Shown here piece after piece: positions 32,925 through 43,575 of a DNA stretch of 64,000 nucleotides. Location: positions 19,447,167 through 19,511,166 of the forward strand of contig CM057839.1 in NCBI GenBank assembly GCA_030068075.1. Direction: 5' to 3'. Source of the stretch: Paguma larvata (taxonomy: Eukaryota > Chordata > Mammalia > Carnivora > Viverridae). The position numbers and the translations under genes are program-made. Every line of letters begins with the position of its first letter. Position 1 is the first letter of the stretch. The notes beneath the pieces were generated by a model. It saw only the letters and a list, made by a program, of their open reading frames with translations, searched no databases and was not told where the DNA came from.

Positions 32925-33153
32925 TATTAATTAATTTATTTTTTATTATAATAGTTTATTTTCAAATTGGTTTATGTATAACACCCTGTGTTCATCCCAA
33001 CATGTGCCCTCTTTAATGCGCGTCACCCCCTCTCCCCCCTCCCTCATCCCCCTCACCCTGAGTTTGTTCTTAGTCTTTGAGAGTCTCTTATGTTTTATTT
33101 CCCTCCCTCTCTGTGTCTTTTTTTTCCTTTCCCCTCTTCCCCTCCCCTGGTTT
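32925..33153 (-). mobile_element. Young 5'-truncated L1 3' end, minus strand, 17 bp TSD
   Basis: Nearly identical to 22009-22220, with the same 'ttattataatagtttattttcaaattggttta' start and C/T-rich block. GAATGGATGTTGCTTTT at 32908-32924 and GAATGGATATTGCTTTT at 33154-33170 form a 16/17 TSD. This is a complete small insertion of about 229 bases. Confidence 0.95.
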
Positions 33154-33170
33154 GAATGGATATTGCTTTT

Positions 33171-34522
33171 GAAACATTATAAAGTTGAAAAATCCTAAGT
33201 CGACCTATAGAAGTTGGGGACCATCTGCATTAAAACTTATTGCAATTTATGTTGATTAAAAAATCAATATTACACTGTATGTTAACTGACTGGAATTTAA
33301 ATGAAAATTTAAAAGAAAAATGAAGACAATTTTATTTTTCACTAGACATTCAACATATTTTTTAAGTTAAAATATTAACAACCATTTTACCTGCAGGTAC
33401 ACATTCATACATGCAAACATACTTTCATGTCATATATGATTATTTATAATTGCCTTGAATGATACTATTAGAGGAAAACATTTTTGAGGGTATGAAAAGT
33501 GTAAGAATATATTCTGGATATTATGCTACTTTTATACATTGGTTTCATTATTTTATTCTATTTTAAACAGTAACTTGAGCAGTGATGTAATGAAACTATT
33601 ATGATAATATTATTTTAGGGCCCACTTCTTTATTTTTTTTCTTTTTCTACTTTTTTTTTCATATTCGGATGCCCAGAAAAATAAATGCAAATAAAATGGT
33701 TTCTGAGAGACTATGTTTATAAGAGCATGTATATCAGTTGAATTATATGTAGTAAATGTTTCTCACATGAATATCTTAATGAATTTCATTAGGTGAAATA
33801 CTAAAGAGGAATCTTTCATCCACCTATTTTTTTTTTTTGCTCAATTTTAATTTATTGGCTATAAACTCAGAAGAGTGATGTGTATTTTTAGCATTTCCTC
33901 AGTCTTTTTCACCTCCAACTTTTTTATTGGCACAATTCCCACAGGATGCTATTAGTTTATTTTCCGGGAAACTTGGCTCTGGATAATCTAATTTTAATCC
34001 CTGGAGTTTGTTGGACATTCTGGGTAGAAAACACAGTCTTGCTAATTAAGGTTTAGCCTTGTCACTTAGGAACTTTTGTAGAATATAGCTGGTAAATTAC
34101 AGTCATTGATTTGTTAGGGTGACATTTCCTTCTTGAACTTGAGCATCATGTCATTAAGGTCGATTTCGGATCTGAGATCCATATAGCCCACGCCGTTTCT
34201 TCTGAGGCAGACATTGAGGAGCCCTTTAGTTCTGCAAGCTCATTGTGTGTTTTATCTCACTACTGCCCACGGACCACACGCTTTGACCTACTTGGAATTC
34301 CCCAAAGTAAAGAGGCTTTCTGAAGCCCATCCGCTTAACCACAGAGCACATTCTCACACTTTCTTATCCTCCTTTGCCATGGCAGCACAAGACACACAGT
34401 AGCCCGGTCCAGGCTCACCCTGGTTCCTGATTCTCTTCCTTCATCCTTTGATTTTTCTTCTTTAGCCTGGCAGAAGAAGGGTGGGAAGGAGGACGAAAGA
34501 GCACAACTTATTTTATAGTGGA
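33171..34522. other. No gene supported; GC-richer patch at 34130-34500
   Basis: No recognised repeat. The patch 34130-34500 is clearly richer in GC than its neighbourhood and gives short ORFs on both strands, none with recognisable domains. It may be a conserved non-coding element or an unrecognised old repeat. Confidence 0.4.
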
Positions 34523-34614
34523 CTTTTCCTTTTCTCCCTTCCTTTTTCCCTCCCTCCCTCACCCTCTCTTTTCCTCTTCCTTTCTCTCTCTTTTCTTCCT
34601 TCCTTTTTTTTTTT
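34523..34614. repeat. Polypyrimidine tract, about 92 bases with one purine
   Basis: C/T only except for a single A at 34561; mixture of CTTTTC, CCCT and CTTC units ending in a T run. Confidence 0.9.
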
Positions 34615-35497
34615 ATTAATTAATGTTATACCTAGGACAGAGTGTTTGTGACATATTCTGGGAAATTAAGAGCTCTTTTCTTCGTGTATTTTTGCTGTGA
34701 ACCTCTTTTCTTGGCATAATGGATGTTCCCTATCTAGAGGCACAAATCTGTAAGAGGTGAGTGTGTATGTGTGTGTGCACGGTATGCCTATGTTAGGGGA
34801 CACCCAATTCACCATCCACATTAGATTATCTACAATTAATTTTATAAGCATGATACACTGCTTCAATCTCATAAATAAAAACTAGAGGTGTATTAATAAA
34901 TTCTTAGTTGTGGTCTTGGTAATTTTAATAAAAATAATTAAAATGGTAATTATGAAAGACTAGCCTATAGGATGAAGTTACAACTATTCATAGACTAAAC
35001 ACCATTCTATATCATAGTTAACTTGTCTAATCCTTATTTTCATTATCTTCAAAATCTTTATAGTATAAAACATATACCTACTTTATAACTTATTGGTAAA
35101 AGTTAAATATATTAATGCATGTGAAATATCCTAAAATCCAAATCATGCAGAAATGTCACTTTACTTCATGCTATTCAAGTCAAGTTGAATCTAAACCTAA
35201 ACACTATTCTGCCAGGAATATGAGAAATAAAACCTTAGGCACTGAGTATTCTTCCTTTCCTCTAGAACTGTACAGAGATTTGTGGAAGAAGAATATTAGT
35301 GCAAAAAAAAATAGAAATTGGTATCTTTGGTTTTGGTGCACATTTTGATTATGGGAATGTGTGTAGCTCAAAGTCACGTAGTGCCTAGAGGATGTCTGCT
35401 TTCTTGTTTCTGTGCTAGGCTGGTGTCATGGGATTATTTGGCATTACTGTGCATACTTGAATGATGAGCTTTCTTATATTTTTTGTTTGTTTGTTTT
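34615..35497. other. No gene or recognised repeat
   Basis: AT-rich unique-looking sequence. The ORF at 35115-35348 shows no domain. Confidence 0.5.
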
Positions 35498-35511
35498 AAA
35501 TTGGGGCTTCC

Positions 35512-35742
35512 GGGGGCACCCGGGTGGCTCAGTTGGTTAAGTGTCTGGCTCTTGGTTTTGGCTCAGGTCATGATCTCATGGTTTCATGGGTTCCGGCCCT
35601 ACATTGGGTTCTGTCCTGGCAGTGCAAAGCCTGCTTGGGGTTCTGTCTCTCCCTCTGTCTCTGCCTCTTCCCAACTCACACTGTCTCTGTCTCTCTCAAA
35701 ATAAATAAATAAATAAAATTTTAAAAAAACTTAAAAAAAAAT
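35512..35742 (+). mobile_element. CAN-SINE, plus strand
   Basis: Full-length copy with head GGGGCACCCGGGTGGCTCAG and an (AAAT)n tail. AAATTGGGGCTTCC at 35498-35511 and AAACTGGGGCCTCC at 35743-35756 form a 12/14 TSD. Confidence 0.96.
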
Positions 35743-35756
35743 AAACTGGGGCCTCC

Positions 35757-36138
35757 ATTTGCCCACTGCATTCCAGGTCCTATTACTTTCCTGTGGTACA
35801 TTAAAATACCCCATGTCTACTCATCACTCCTTACTCTGAGACCCAGAATTTCATTTCCTACCTAACGTGGGGGAATCTTAACTTTCTCTTCTTTCTCTGT
35901 TTCTGCCTATCATCTCAAAGGAATACCCCCTCCCCCAACTCCTGGATCCTAGTATAAACATTTTAAATAATCCAGAGTTTGGGGGTCGAAAGCCAATTTC
36001 AGGTGAATTCTGCATCAGGTCAGTCGAGACTAAACTCTTCCTGAGGCAATGAAGCCAACAATTTCCATGGCAACTAAGATAAATAGGGAAACATTGCAGA
36101 AATTAGACACTGATATTATCTCAAGGAATTAACATTTC
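35757..36138. other. No gene; contains one RFX/X-box-like motif at 36061-36074
   Basis: Unique sequence of balanced composition. ATTTCCATGGCAAC matches 12 of 14 positions of the X-box palindrome GTTRCCATGGYAAC. No other family recognised. Confidence 0.4.
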
Positions 36139-36375
36139 AGGGTGCCTGGGTGGCTCAGTTGGTTGAGTGTTTGACTCTTGATTTCGGCTCAGGTCATGAC
36201 TCACGGTTTGTGGAATCAAGCCCAGCGTTGGGTTCTGCATTGACAGCCTTGAGTCTGCTTGGGATATTCGCTTTCTCTCTCTCTCTGCCCCTCTCCTGCT
36301 CACTTGCTCTCTCTCTCTCTCTCTCATTCTCACACTGCATGTGTTCTCTCTCTCTCAAAATAAATAAACATTAAA
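36139..36375 (+). mobile_element. CAN-SINE, plus strand, TCTC tract expanded
   Basis: Head GGGTGCCTGGGTGGCTCAG, diverged body ('gtggaatcaagccc'), and an expanded CT tract containing a second 'cattctcacactgcatgtgt' segment. The tail is AAAATAAATAAACATT. Confidence 0.95.
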
Positions 36376-38040
36376 CATATAAAAAATGAAGAAAAATAAA
36401 CTTTTCCTGCTTTAATTATCATAATTACACAAAATAGAGAGGACTTTTGGATTTTTTTGTACTTCCTTTTTACAAAGGACCATGAAAGCAAATTGCATCA
36501 AAGTTAAAGCATGGATGGAAGATTTTATGTGAGTCTTTTGTGACAGAGACTAGAGACCAGGCACAGACTGAACTCAGATCTGTTGAAACAAAGACAGTAG
36601 GAGAGTATTAAGAACTGAGGTGTAGAAATCATAGGCCATCTGATTTTGCTAATTGGCTTTACCTGAAGACAAATAAACTTTCTTGTATCTTCATCACAGG
36701 AGGTAATTTTATTAGTTGGGGACAGGTGCTCACTGAAGATTGGGAGAAAGAGGTCATATCTTCCTTCATGTTCACATTTCAAAGAAATGACTCCCAGGTC
36801 CTTGAGAAAGACATTCTTGGGTTATAAAACTGGCAGGAGGTTTTTAAAAGGACTTATTTCTCAAAGGATCAGAGAAAGAATTTACAATTACAAGTTTGCT
36901 AAAGAAAATACTTTACGAAAAGAGAGGTCAGAGCCTAGAGTCAGGAAGAAGCCTGTCCAAATTTAGTAAAGCTCAGGGAAATCTCCAGGCTGTCTTGGTC
37001 AGGGACTTGTAAAAATCTTAAGTCTCATGTGATTAGGAAAATGTCTCCTTTTGATTTGCTCCAGACTGTCTTTTTCGTCCATTCATTCTGTTCTTCTTTG
37101 TATACCTCATGAGATTCCTAACATAGGTCACGAGCCTTTGTTGATGCCAGTGTCTTGTTGTAGATAACTTACCGTTTGCTAAAATTTTTTTTTTTATCTC
37201 TTCTCTGCAGTTGACGTATAAGGATGAGCACTTTCTCAATTGTATTAGAAAAGGTTGCTTCCTCCAAAAATCACACTGTTTCTGGTTATCTATTACCCTG
37301 GGGAGTGACCTTTCCCTGGCTGTGATTGAACTGCTATGGTTCTGCTCTGTGCTGATCTCATGTGAGCGCTATGAATTCTGGCCAGCTCCTCTCTGTTACC
37401 TGTGCTGAACAAACGCTGTCCTGTCCTTCTGCTGTGGGAGCTTTTATCCTCTTTCCTTTTGCTGTAAAGGGACAATTACTGATTAAGTCCTGGGAAAAAA
37501 ATGAATCATTGATGCTATGATGGTTCATGAGTGATCGAGTGATCACTAGAACGTTCACCATGACTGAGGCAGTAGGTTTTCATATTTAGACCACGATTGT
37601 CCACTGACGTGTAGGCTGTAGATTTAGTAGGAAATGCCATTGAGAGAAGGGAGATAAAAACTCTTTAAAGAACATTGTTACTGTTAAAGTTCCAGAAACC
37701 TATGGCAGAGATGACATATTTTATTACTTAGACATAGAAAATAAAACCAACTCTTCATTTGCTTCTCATCAAAAGTTTTTTTTTTTCTTTTTTCAATTGG
37801 ACCAATTTTGTGGTTTGTTAATTTTCTTTTGTTAATTCTTTTTGTTAATTCTTCTCATGACCTGAGTCTTTTCTCCCTTTCTTTACTAGACAAATCTCAA
37901 TTCTTAAAGACTTGCATTAGCTTGTAATCTAATTGCAACCTCCTTTATCATTAATAATGGTGTTTTCCTTTGTGAAATACAAGAACTGTTTAAGGAACAT
38001 TCAGTCCATTTGGAAATACTCATATATATCTGAGATAGAC
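36376..38040. other. Repeat-poor unique sequence, no gene supported
   Basis: No recognised SINE, L1 or LTR over about 1.6 kb. A good plus-strand acceptor-like T-rich run ending TTCTCTGCAG lies at 37187-37210. No matching donor with a protein-like ORF follows: the 65-codon ORF at 37211-37408 has no recognisable domain. Confidence 0.45.
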
Positions 38041-38465
38041 TAATTAGCCCACGGGTGAAATCCAGCCAAATACTTACACTAAAGTTTTATTGAAACGCAG
38101 CCACACCTATTTTTTAGTTACTTGTTAAAAAACTGTATTGGGGCATGAGTGATATGTAAAAATTGTATATATTTACTGTACACAACTCGGTAAGTTTGGG
38201 GATAAGTATGCACCTGTGAAGTCATCACCATCACCAAGGCCATAGACATATTCATCAACTCCCAATGCTCCCTTTGTCCCCCTATTATTATCTTTCCTGT
38301 AAGTGTGATAAGAACACTTAACATGTAATCTACCATTTTAAGCCACACCTATTTTTGAAATATCTTCTATGTCTGCTTTTGTGTTACAATAGTAGAATCA
38401 AGTAGTTGTAACAGAGACCATATGACCCAAAGAGCCAAATATATTTACTGTTTTTGTAAAAATGC
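38041..38465 (-). mobile_element. hAT-Charlie-type DNA transposon relic, split by an L1 fragment
   Basis: The left part 38041-38114 ('agcccacgggtgaaatccagcc', 'agttttattgaaacgcagccacacc') and the right part 38341-38465 ('tttgaaatatcttctatgtctgcttttgtgttacaatag', 'gttgtaacagagaccatatgacccaaagagcc') follow a well-known non-autonomous hAT-Charlie consensus. They join seamlessly across the L1. Terminal CAGGGGTCGGCAA-like ends are not preserved. The exact family name is uncertain. Confidence 0.7.
38115..38340 (-). mobile_element. L1 3' UTR fragment inserted in the hAT relic, with 16 bp TSD
   Basis: AGCCACACCTATTTTT at 38099-38114 and 38341-38356 is a perfect 16 bp TSD around this piece. The content ('aaattgtatatatttactgtacacaactcgg', 'ataagaacacttaacatgtaatctacc') is antisense L1 3' UTR. 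It is only about 226 bases long. Confidence 0.8.
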
Positions 38466-39170
38466 TTTTAGGTAAAACTCTAGATATTGAGAACTATTTC
38501 AGTTTTCCCCCTGTAGACACATATCCCATGGGGAGGTGTGTGGGTGATAGTACTTTATATTTCCCTACATCTCTCTATAATTCACCCAGCACCTAGTAGT
38601 GACTGTCTCAAGGAAATATATTTTTTGTATAAGTAAATATTTAGATGAAAAATGTAATTATATTTGTTATGATTCAAATATAAGAAAACTATAGCTTTCA
38701 AATAGATTTTTAGCATTAGAACTTGTACTATGATGCTTTTATCTTGGTTTTATAATATAGTACAGAATTAAAGGAAACACAAAATTAAGTATGACAATAC
38801 ATACAATACTTACAAAATTAAGTATGAAAATAACACAATTTTGTGTTATTAGAAGTTCCTTGATCATAGAAAGCTAGGTTTACTCAGCGACACAATCTAT
38901 ATCAATCTTTGCACCTTTAAATATAATAGATCTGTATATATTTCTCTTAGGACTTTTCAGTTTTTCACATTCTGAAAGTACAAATTGTAATTAGAAAAAT
39001 ATTTACCAAACTGCATAGAAATGATACTGCAATAAATTATAAAGTATTTCTCAACTTAGTAGGGAATTATTTTCTTATCATAAGAAATGCCCTCCTGAAC
39101 TTTTCTTTAATTCGAATAATTTATTTTAAATAAGTAGCTTTGGAGAAGAGAGTTCCATGTGATTGTGGGT
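38466..39170. other. No gene or recognised repeat; AT-rich
   Basis: Contains a locally repeated 'acaaaattaagtatga' at about 38779 and 38815, spaced about 36 bases apart. Otherwise nothing recognisable. Confidence 0.5.
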
Positions 39171-39182
39171 AAAAACAAGTGT

Positions 39183-39425
39183 CTGGGGACTCCTGGGTGG
39201 CCCAGTCGGTTAAATGTCCGACTTCGGCTCAGGTCATGATCTCACAGTCTGTGAGTTCGAGCCCCGCGTTGGGCTCTGTGCTGACAGCCAGAGCGTGGAG
39301 CCTGCTTCGGATTCTGTCTCCCTCTCTCTCTGCCCCTCCTCCACCCATGCATTGTCTCTCCTGCTCTCAAAAATAAATAAAACATAAAAAAATATATATG
39401 TTGTAACACAACAATACAAAACAAA
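39183..39425 (+). mobile_element. CAN-SINE (felid type), plus strand
   Basis: Low-divergence copy, GAGTTCGAGCCCCGCGTTGG box-B region, tail continuing into an A-rich stretch. AAAAACAAGTGT at 39171-39182 and 39426-39437 is a perfect 12 bp TSD. Confidence 0.97.
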
Positions 39426-39437
39426 AAAAACAAGTGT

Positions 39438-40189
39438 GATGTTCAGGCTTCCTTTTCTTTGAGACTGCTTCAAATTTGTCTTCAATAGAATTTTGCTGAA
39501 TTTTAGGGCTTAGAAGTCCATTGAATTATTTAAAACTTTATGAGTGATTTCTCTGCTTTTATGGTAAGTACATTAATCTCTTATAGTGAATATGCCTTAT
39601 ACTTTCCTACATGTTTACTTTCCCCACATAATTTTATCTAATTGGATGACAATTGTTTACCTTAGAAAACCCAAGTCCTCCACTATTCATCAGTACCTAA
39701 CTTTGGTCTCACCTTTATGAGTCCAGCCAGAACTCTGAATTCCAGTTCTGAAGAACACTACTATATTGTCAAGGGGAATGTAAGTTGCTGGTATTTACCA
39801 ACAAAAGACATCAAGTTCCCCTTTGGAAAGCTGACGAAAGCTATTGGAAAAACACGTGATGTCACTCAAGATCATATATTGTGAGATTTCTGCTGAAGCA
39901 TTAGTTTAACTATTATAGGGTCTTGGACTGAATTTGAACTTTTTAATTCTAATTATACTATTGTAAGTATCCCCGATAATTAGCTACAAAACCAGCCTTT
40001 TAGCTAGTCTCATGATGGATTTGAACTCTCAGTTCTAGGAATCAGGTGGTAATCTTGTTTAAACCTTTCACAGGTACTCTTAGTTTCATACTTTCTACCA
40101 CATTTCCCAAATCTTCTCAGACATTGAGTTCTAGTCTTGAATTGTAGGATTCTTGTGTTAGTCTCAACTATTTCCTGTTGATGTGGCTG
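39438..40189. other. No gene or recognised repeat
   Basis: Unique-looking sequence; no supported ORF. Confidence 0.5.
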
Positions 40190-40400
40190 TTGCTGTAGTT
40201 TATACCATTCATTCTTTCAGTGAATACTATGTTTAGTACGCATTTGGTTCTTGATACTTTTCTTGATACTCGGGGTAGAGCAGTGAAAAAAAACAAAAGT
40301 CTCTGCCATCATGGACATTATATAGTGCTTGTAATGATGAAAATATACCTAAAGGTGTGTTATTTTTCTATACCTGGACACTGTTTAATGCAAAGTTACT
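40190..40400 (+). mobile_element. Ancient L2-type repeat, poorly preserved
   Basis: 'ccattcattctttcagtgaatactatgtttag', 'gatactcggggtagagcagtg' and 'tctctgccatcatggacattatatag' follow the same old repeat body seen near 17.1 and 53.4 kb. Confidence 0.45.
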
Positions 40401-40599
40401 CTGGCTGTCAAGAAATCCTTGAGTTTGTTATCATTGGACATTTTTAAATCTCTATTTTGACCAATTTTATTGATAAATAATTGACATTCATCATTGTATA
40501 AGTTTAAGACACCCCACATGTTTTGATCTACATTTATTGTGAAATGATTGACTCAATGGTTGCCAAAAATGATCAGCTCCCTCCATCAGCTCATATAGG

Positions 40600-40640
40600 T
40601 ACAAAAAAAAGGAAAAAAAAAAGAAAAAATGAAAAAGAAA
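40600..40640. repeat. A-rich (GAAAAA)n-like tract
   Basis: A runs with single G interruptions within the L1 relic. Confidence 0.85.
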
Positions 40641-40782
40641 CAATTTCTCTTTGTAATGAGAACTCGTAAGATTTACTCTCTTAATAACTTCCTATTTGTC
40701 ACTCAGGAGTTTGCAGTAGTCATCATATTGTACATTATATCCCTACTGCTTATTTATCTTATAACACTGGAATTTGTACCTT

Positions 40783-40906
40783 ATTTTTAAACAAGTATTT
40801 TTAGTTTTTTTTTAAAGTAAATTTTACACCTAATGTGGGACTCAAACTCACAACCCCAAGATCAAAAGTAGCATGCTGTATTGACTGAGCCAGCAGATGC
40901 CCCTTA
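40783..40906 (-). mobile_element. Short older CAN-SINE variant, minus strand
   Basis: Body 'ctaatgtgggactcaaactcacaaccccaagatc' and head complement 'ttgactgagccagcagatgcccc', with a T-rich tail on the left. ACTGGAATTTGTACCTT at 40766-40782 and ACTGGAAGTTTGTACTT at 40907-40923 are its decayed TSD. Same type as the copy at 32431. Confidence 0.88.
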
Positions 40907-40980
40907 ACTGGAAGTTTGTACTTTTTGATTACCTTCATCCAATTTACCCTCCAAAACCCTATCATTCCTTGGACATTCTT

Positions 40981-42687
40981 GATAATAACTGCCAAACTAA
41001 TTTTTTTAAACATTCAACTAGGTTTTTCAGTCACCTGCTTTGTGTGAGCTTCAGATACTATGTATACGGCAACTTACCATATCCTCATTATAATTGCCTA
41101 ACCTAGAGTAATATAGCACAGACACTGAAATCTCATAGCAGATATTGCCTGTAAAATTCAAATGAAGTTGAAACAGTACTTTCCTTACTGATCATCTATG
41201 GTAGTCTTCTAGTATTTGAAATTTTGTGGGTTTTTTTCTTTTGTTTTTTTAGACATGATTAAATCATCAGGTTTAATCTTTCAGGTAGAGTACATACTAG
41301 TGAAGTTTATTTATTCTTCTTCTTTCGATTCCTTCCAATGCTTTTGCCTTGGACTACATGGAAATGGTACCATATTTATTGATCGCATTTGATTTAATTT
41401 GAACAATATGCAGAAATTAAATGTCACAAATTTTAACATATTTTGGATCTTTAAAGTTATTACACACTTGTGTATATATTTTGTAAATTTTCATTTGACA
41501 CATTTTATAGCCAATTATATTAAAGTTTGTAATTCAAAACATTATATATGGGTATACCCATTAGATATTGATCTGGCTTTTCCATTAAATTTTAATTCAT
41601 TAATATTACTTATGCTTCCAATATTCATATGCTTAAGCAAAAATATAAGTCATATTCAAATGAAATAGGATTAAGCAACAGAGCTTCAGTTTACTCAGGA
41701 GTGTTTAGTTAACACTACTCATGATTTCTCTATGATAATATAGTAACTAGTATAAAATAGTACACTCAGCAATTTACTTCTGTGAATTATGTAGAGGAAA
41801 ACACTTTCATTTGAGTACCCAAACAAAATTTAAAATTATATGTAGTGAACATTATAATTAGCTTTAACATATTATATTTTAGGTTATTTTTATGTTAGTG
41901 TTTGTCTTACTATAAATAACCGTATTATTGGCTCTGATGATTAACTTTTACCCTTAATCTGTGGTAGGTTATTTTTATTTAACAGTTTGGTGCATTAATG
42001 GTCAAAGCTGTATAGGTTAGGTAAATGTCTTCCAAGATTAAAAAATCTTTGAAAAAATAAATTTACAAAAAATAAGACAAACCCTTCTGTAGAAAGCATT
42101 CTCCCTTATTAATAGTCAGTGACTTAAATGACTAAAATTTTGTTTATTTGAGAAACTCTTCTCATTTGACATCTTTTTGGAGGCTAAGGCTTTATTTATG
42201 TTACTTTTTTTTGGTACTTCCTCTACTCTGGGGAAGCTGTAAAGCACTTATTTCTTCAGTAGAGGTCATCCCCATGAATCACCCCAGGAGGTTAGAAAAG
42301 CCATTAGTATATTTCCTATACAAACAGACTCTTCGAAGACCTCCTGTGGGTATAGCCCAGTTAAAATATGTTTGATTTCATCCTCAGGTGGTTTTAACAA
42401 AAGACAATTTCATTTCTACTTAGAGCTACCAGAGCTGTATCTGCATTTTAAAGATAAATTTACAAGGATAATCACTCTTTCATTGTGATACATAACCTTA
42501 TGTTTATTTTCATATAAAAATCTTATTGTACAAAGTAAGCATTATTGCAAATATACGTTATCACAATTGAATTCTGGATGTATCAAGCAACTACAAATAA
42601 TATCAGGTAAACAAGTAGCTGCACAGATGCACATTTGGACATACTTCAGTATAAATTCTCATTTACAATCAGTGTTAATATAAAACA
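40981..42687. other. No gene or recognised repeat; very AT-rich
   Basis: Long AT-rich unique-looking stretch. The ORF at 41399-41668 (89 codons, Ile/Phe-rich) reflects base composition, not a domain I can name. Confidence 0.5.
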
Positions 42688-42689
42688 CT

Positions 42690-42767
42690 CTCCCTCTCCC
42701 TCTCCCTCTCCCTCTCCCTCTCCCTCTCCCTCTCCCTCTCCCTCTCCCTCTCCCTCTCCCTCTCCCG

Positions 42768-42811
<44 letters not shown>
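42690..42811. repeat. Compound microsatellite: (CTCCCT)12-13 then (AC)21
   Basis: A nearly perfect hexanucleotide array, 42690-42766, is followed by GAT and then 42 bases of alternating AC at 42770-42811. The plus frame reads as Ser-Pro repeats then Thr-His, the minus frame as Val-Cys then Gly-Glu. These ORFs are not genes. The uninterrupted hexamer units suggest a recent, probably variable array. Confidence 0.98.
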
Positions 42812-42813
<2 letters not shown>

Positions 42814-42999
42814 TTCAGAACTTTTCAGAATCTTAGCATTTAAAGATGGCTGAAAGAATTGTACATCGACCACTCAGAATTTCACTTAATTCCACTCTCC
42901 AGAAAATGCCCTCAGCTTTGCCTTGGATCTACCTGTTCTGAGTCCCTCGAGACCCTCTAATATACTCTCTGAAGAATTAGTTTCTTCATTTCTTATATA

Positions 43000-43186
43000 T
43001 TTTTTTTTAAAGAGAGAGAGAGAGCCTAAGTAGGGGAAGGTGGCAGAGGGAGAGAGAGAGAATCTTAAGAAGACTTCACACTCAGCACAGAGCCCAATGA
43101 GGACTTGATCCCACGGCCCTAGGATAATGACCTGAGGAGAAATCAAGAGTCTGACACTCAACTAATGAGCCACCCAGACACCCCAT
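43000..43186 (-). mobile_element. CAN-SINE, minus strand, diverged
   Basis: Complement of the SINE: T-rich tail, GA tract, 'agcacagagcccaatgaggacttgatcccacggccctaggataatgacctgag' and 'gagccacccagacacccc'. No convincing TSD. Confidence 0.92.
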
Positions 43187-43429
43187 TTTACTTCCCCAAT
43201 AATTAGCCCCTAATCTTTTGCCTGGGTGAGATAAGGTGGTTACCCAGTATAGAGGAACAGGAATGGGATGTGAAGAAATAAGTCCCTTATTTATTTTTTA
43301 TTTGTAGCAGTCTATTAGAAACCCTGATTCATTATTCTCCTGCATGTATTTGTGAACTACTCTTAGGAATCCAGAGATTCTTGTGAAATGTACAAAATAT
43401 TGTCATTTTTATTTTTATTTATTCTAAAC

Positions 43430-43575
43430 TTTAAAATTTTTCAAACTGAAATTGAATTGATTTGCAATATCCTGTTAGTTTCAGATGTACATCATAGTGC
43501 TTTGATATTTTTATACATTATGAAATGATCCCCCTAATAAGTCTAGTTAACCATCTGTCTGTTTCTTAAACAAAA
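43430..43575 (-). mobile_element. L1M 3' UTR fragment, antisense
   Basis: 'atcctgttagtttcagatgtacatcatagtgctttgatatttttatacattatgaaatgatccccctaataagtctagttaaccatctgtc' is the L1 3' UTR complement with few changes. The ends are approximate. Confidence 0.8.

Larger units (their letters stand above)
40448..40970 (-). mobile_element. L1M 3' UTR relic, antisense, interrupted by a short SINE
   Basis: 'ttattgataaataattgacattcatcattgtataagtttaagac', 'gttttgatctacatttattgtgaaatgattg', 'taagatttactctcttaataacttcc' and 'tgtacattatatccctactgcttatttatcttataac' are in the order of an antisense L1MB/MC-like 3' UTR. It resumes at 40907 after the SINE with 'actggaagtttgtactttttgattaccttcatcc'. Confidence 0.82.

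Noticed and set aside
37187..37408. Acceptor-like T-rich run with TTCTCTGCAG followed by a 65-codon ORF
   Set aside because: No donor at a suitable place and no recognisable protein sequence.
42635..42873. ORFs encoding Ser-Pro or Gly-Glu repeats
   Set aside because: Direct translation of the (CTCCCT)n and (AC)n microsatellite.
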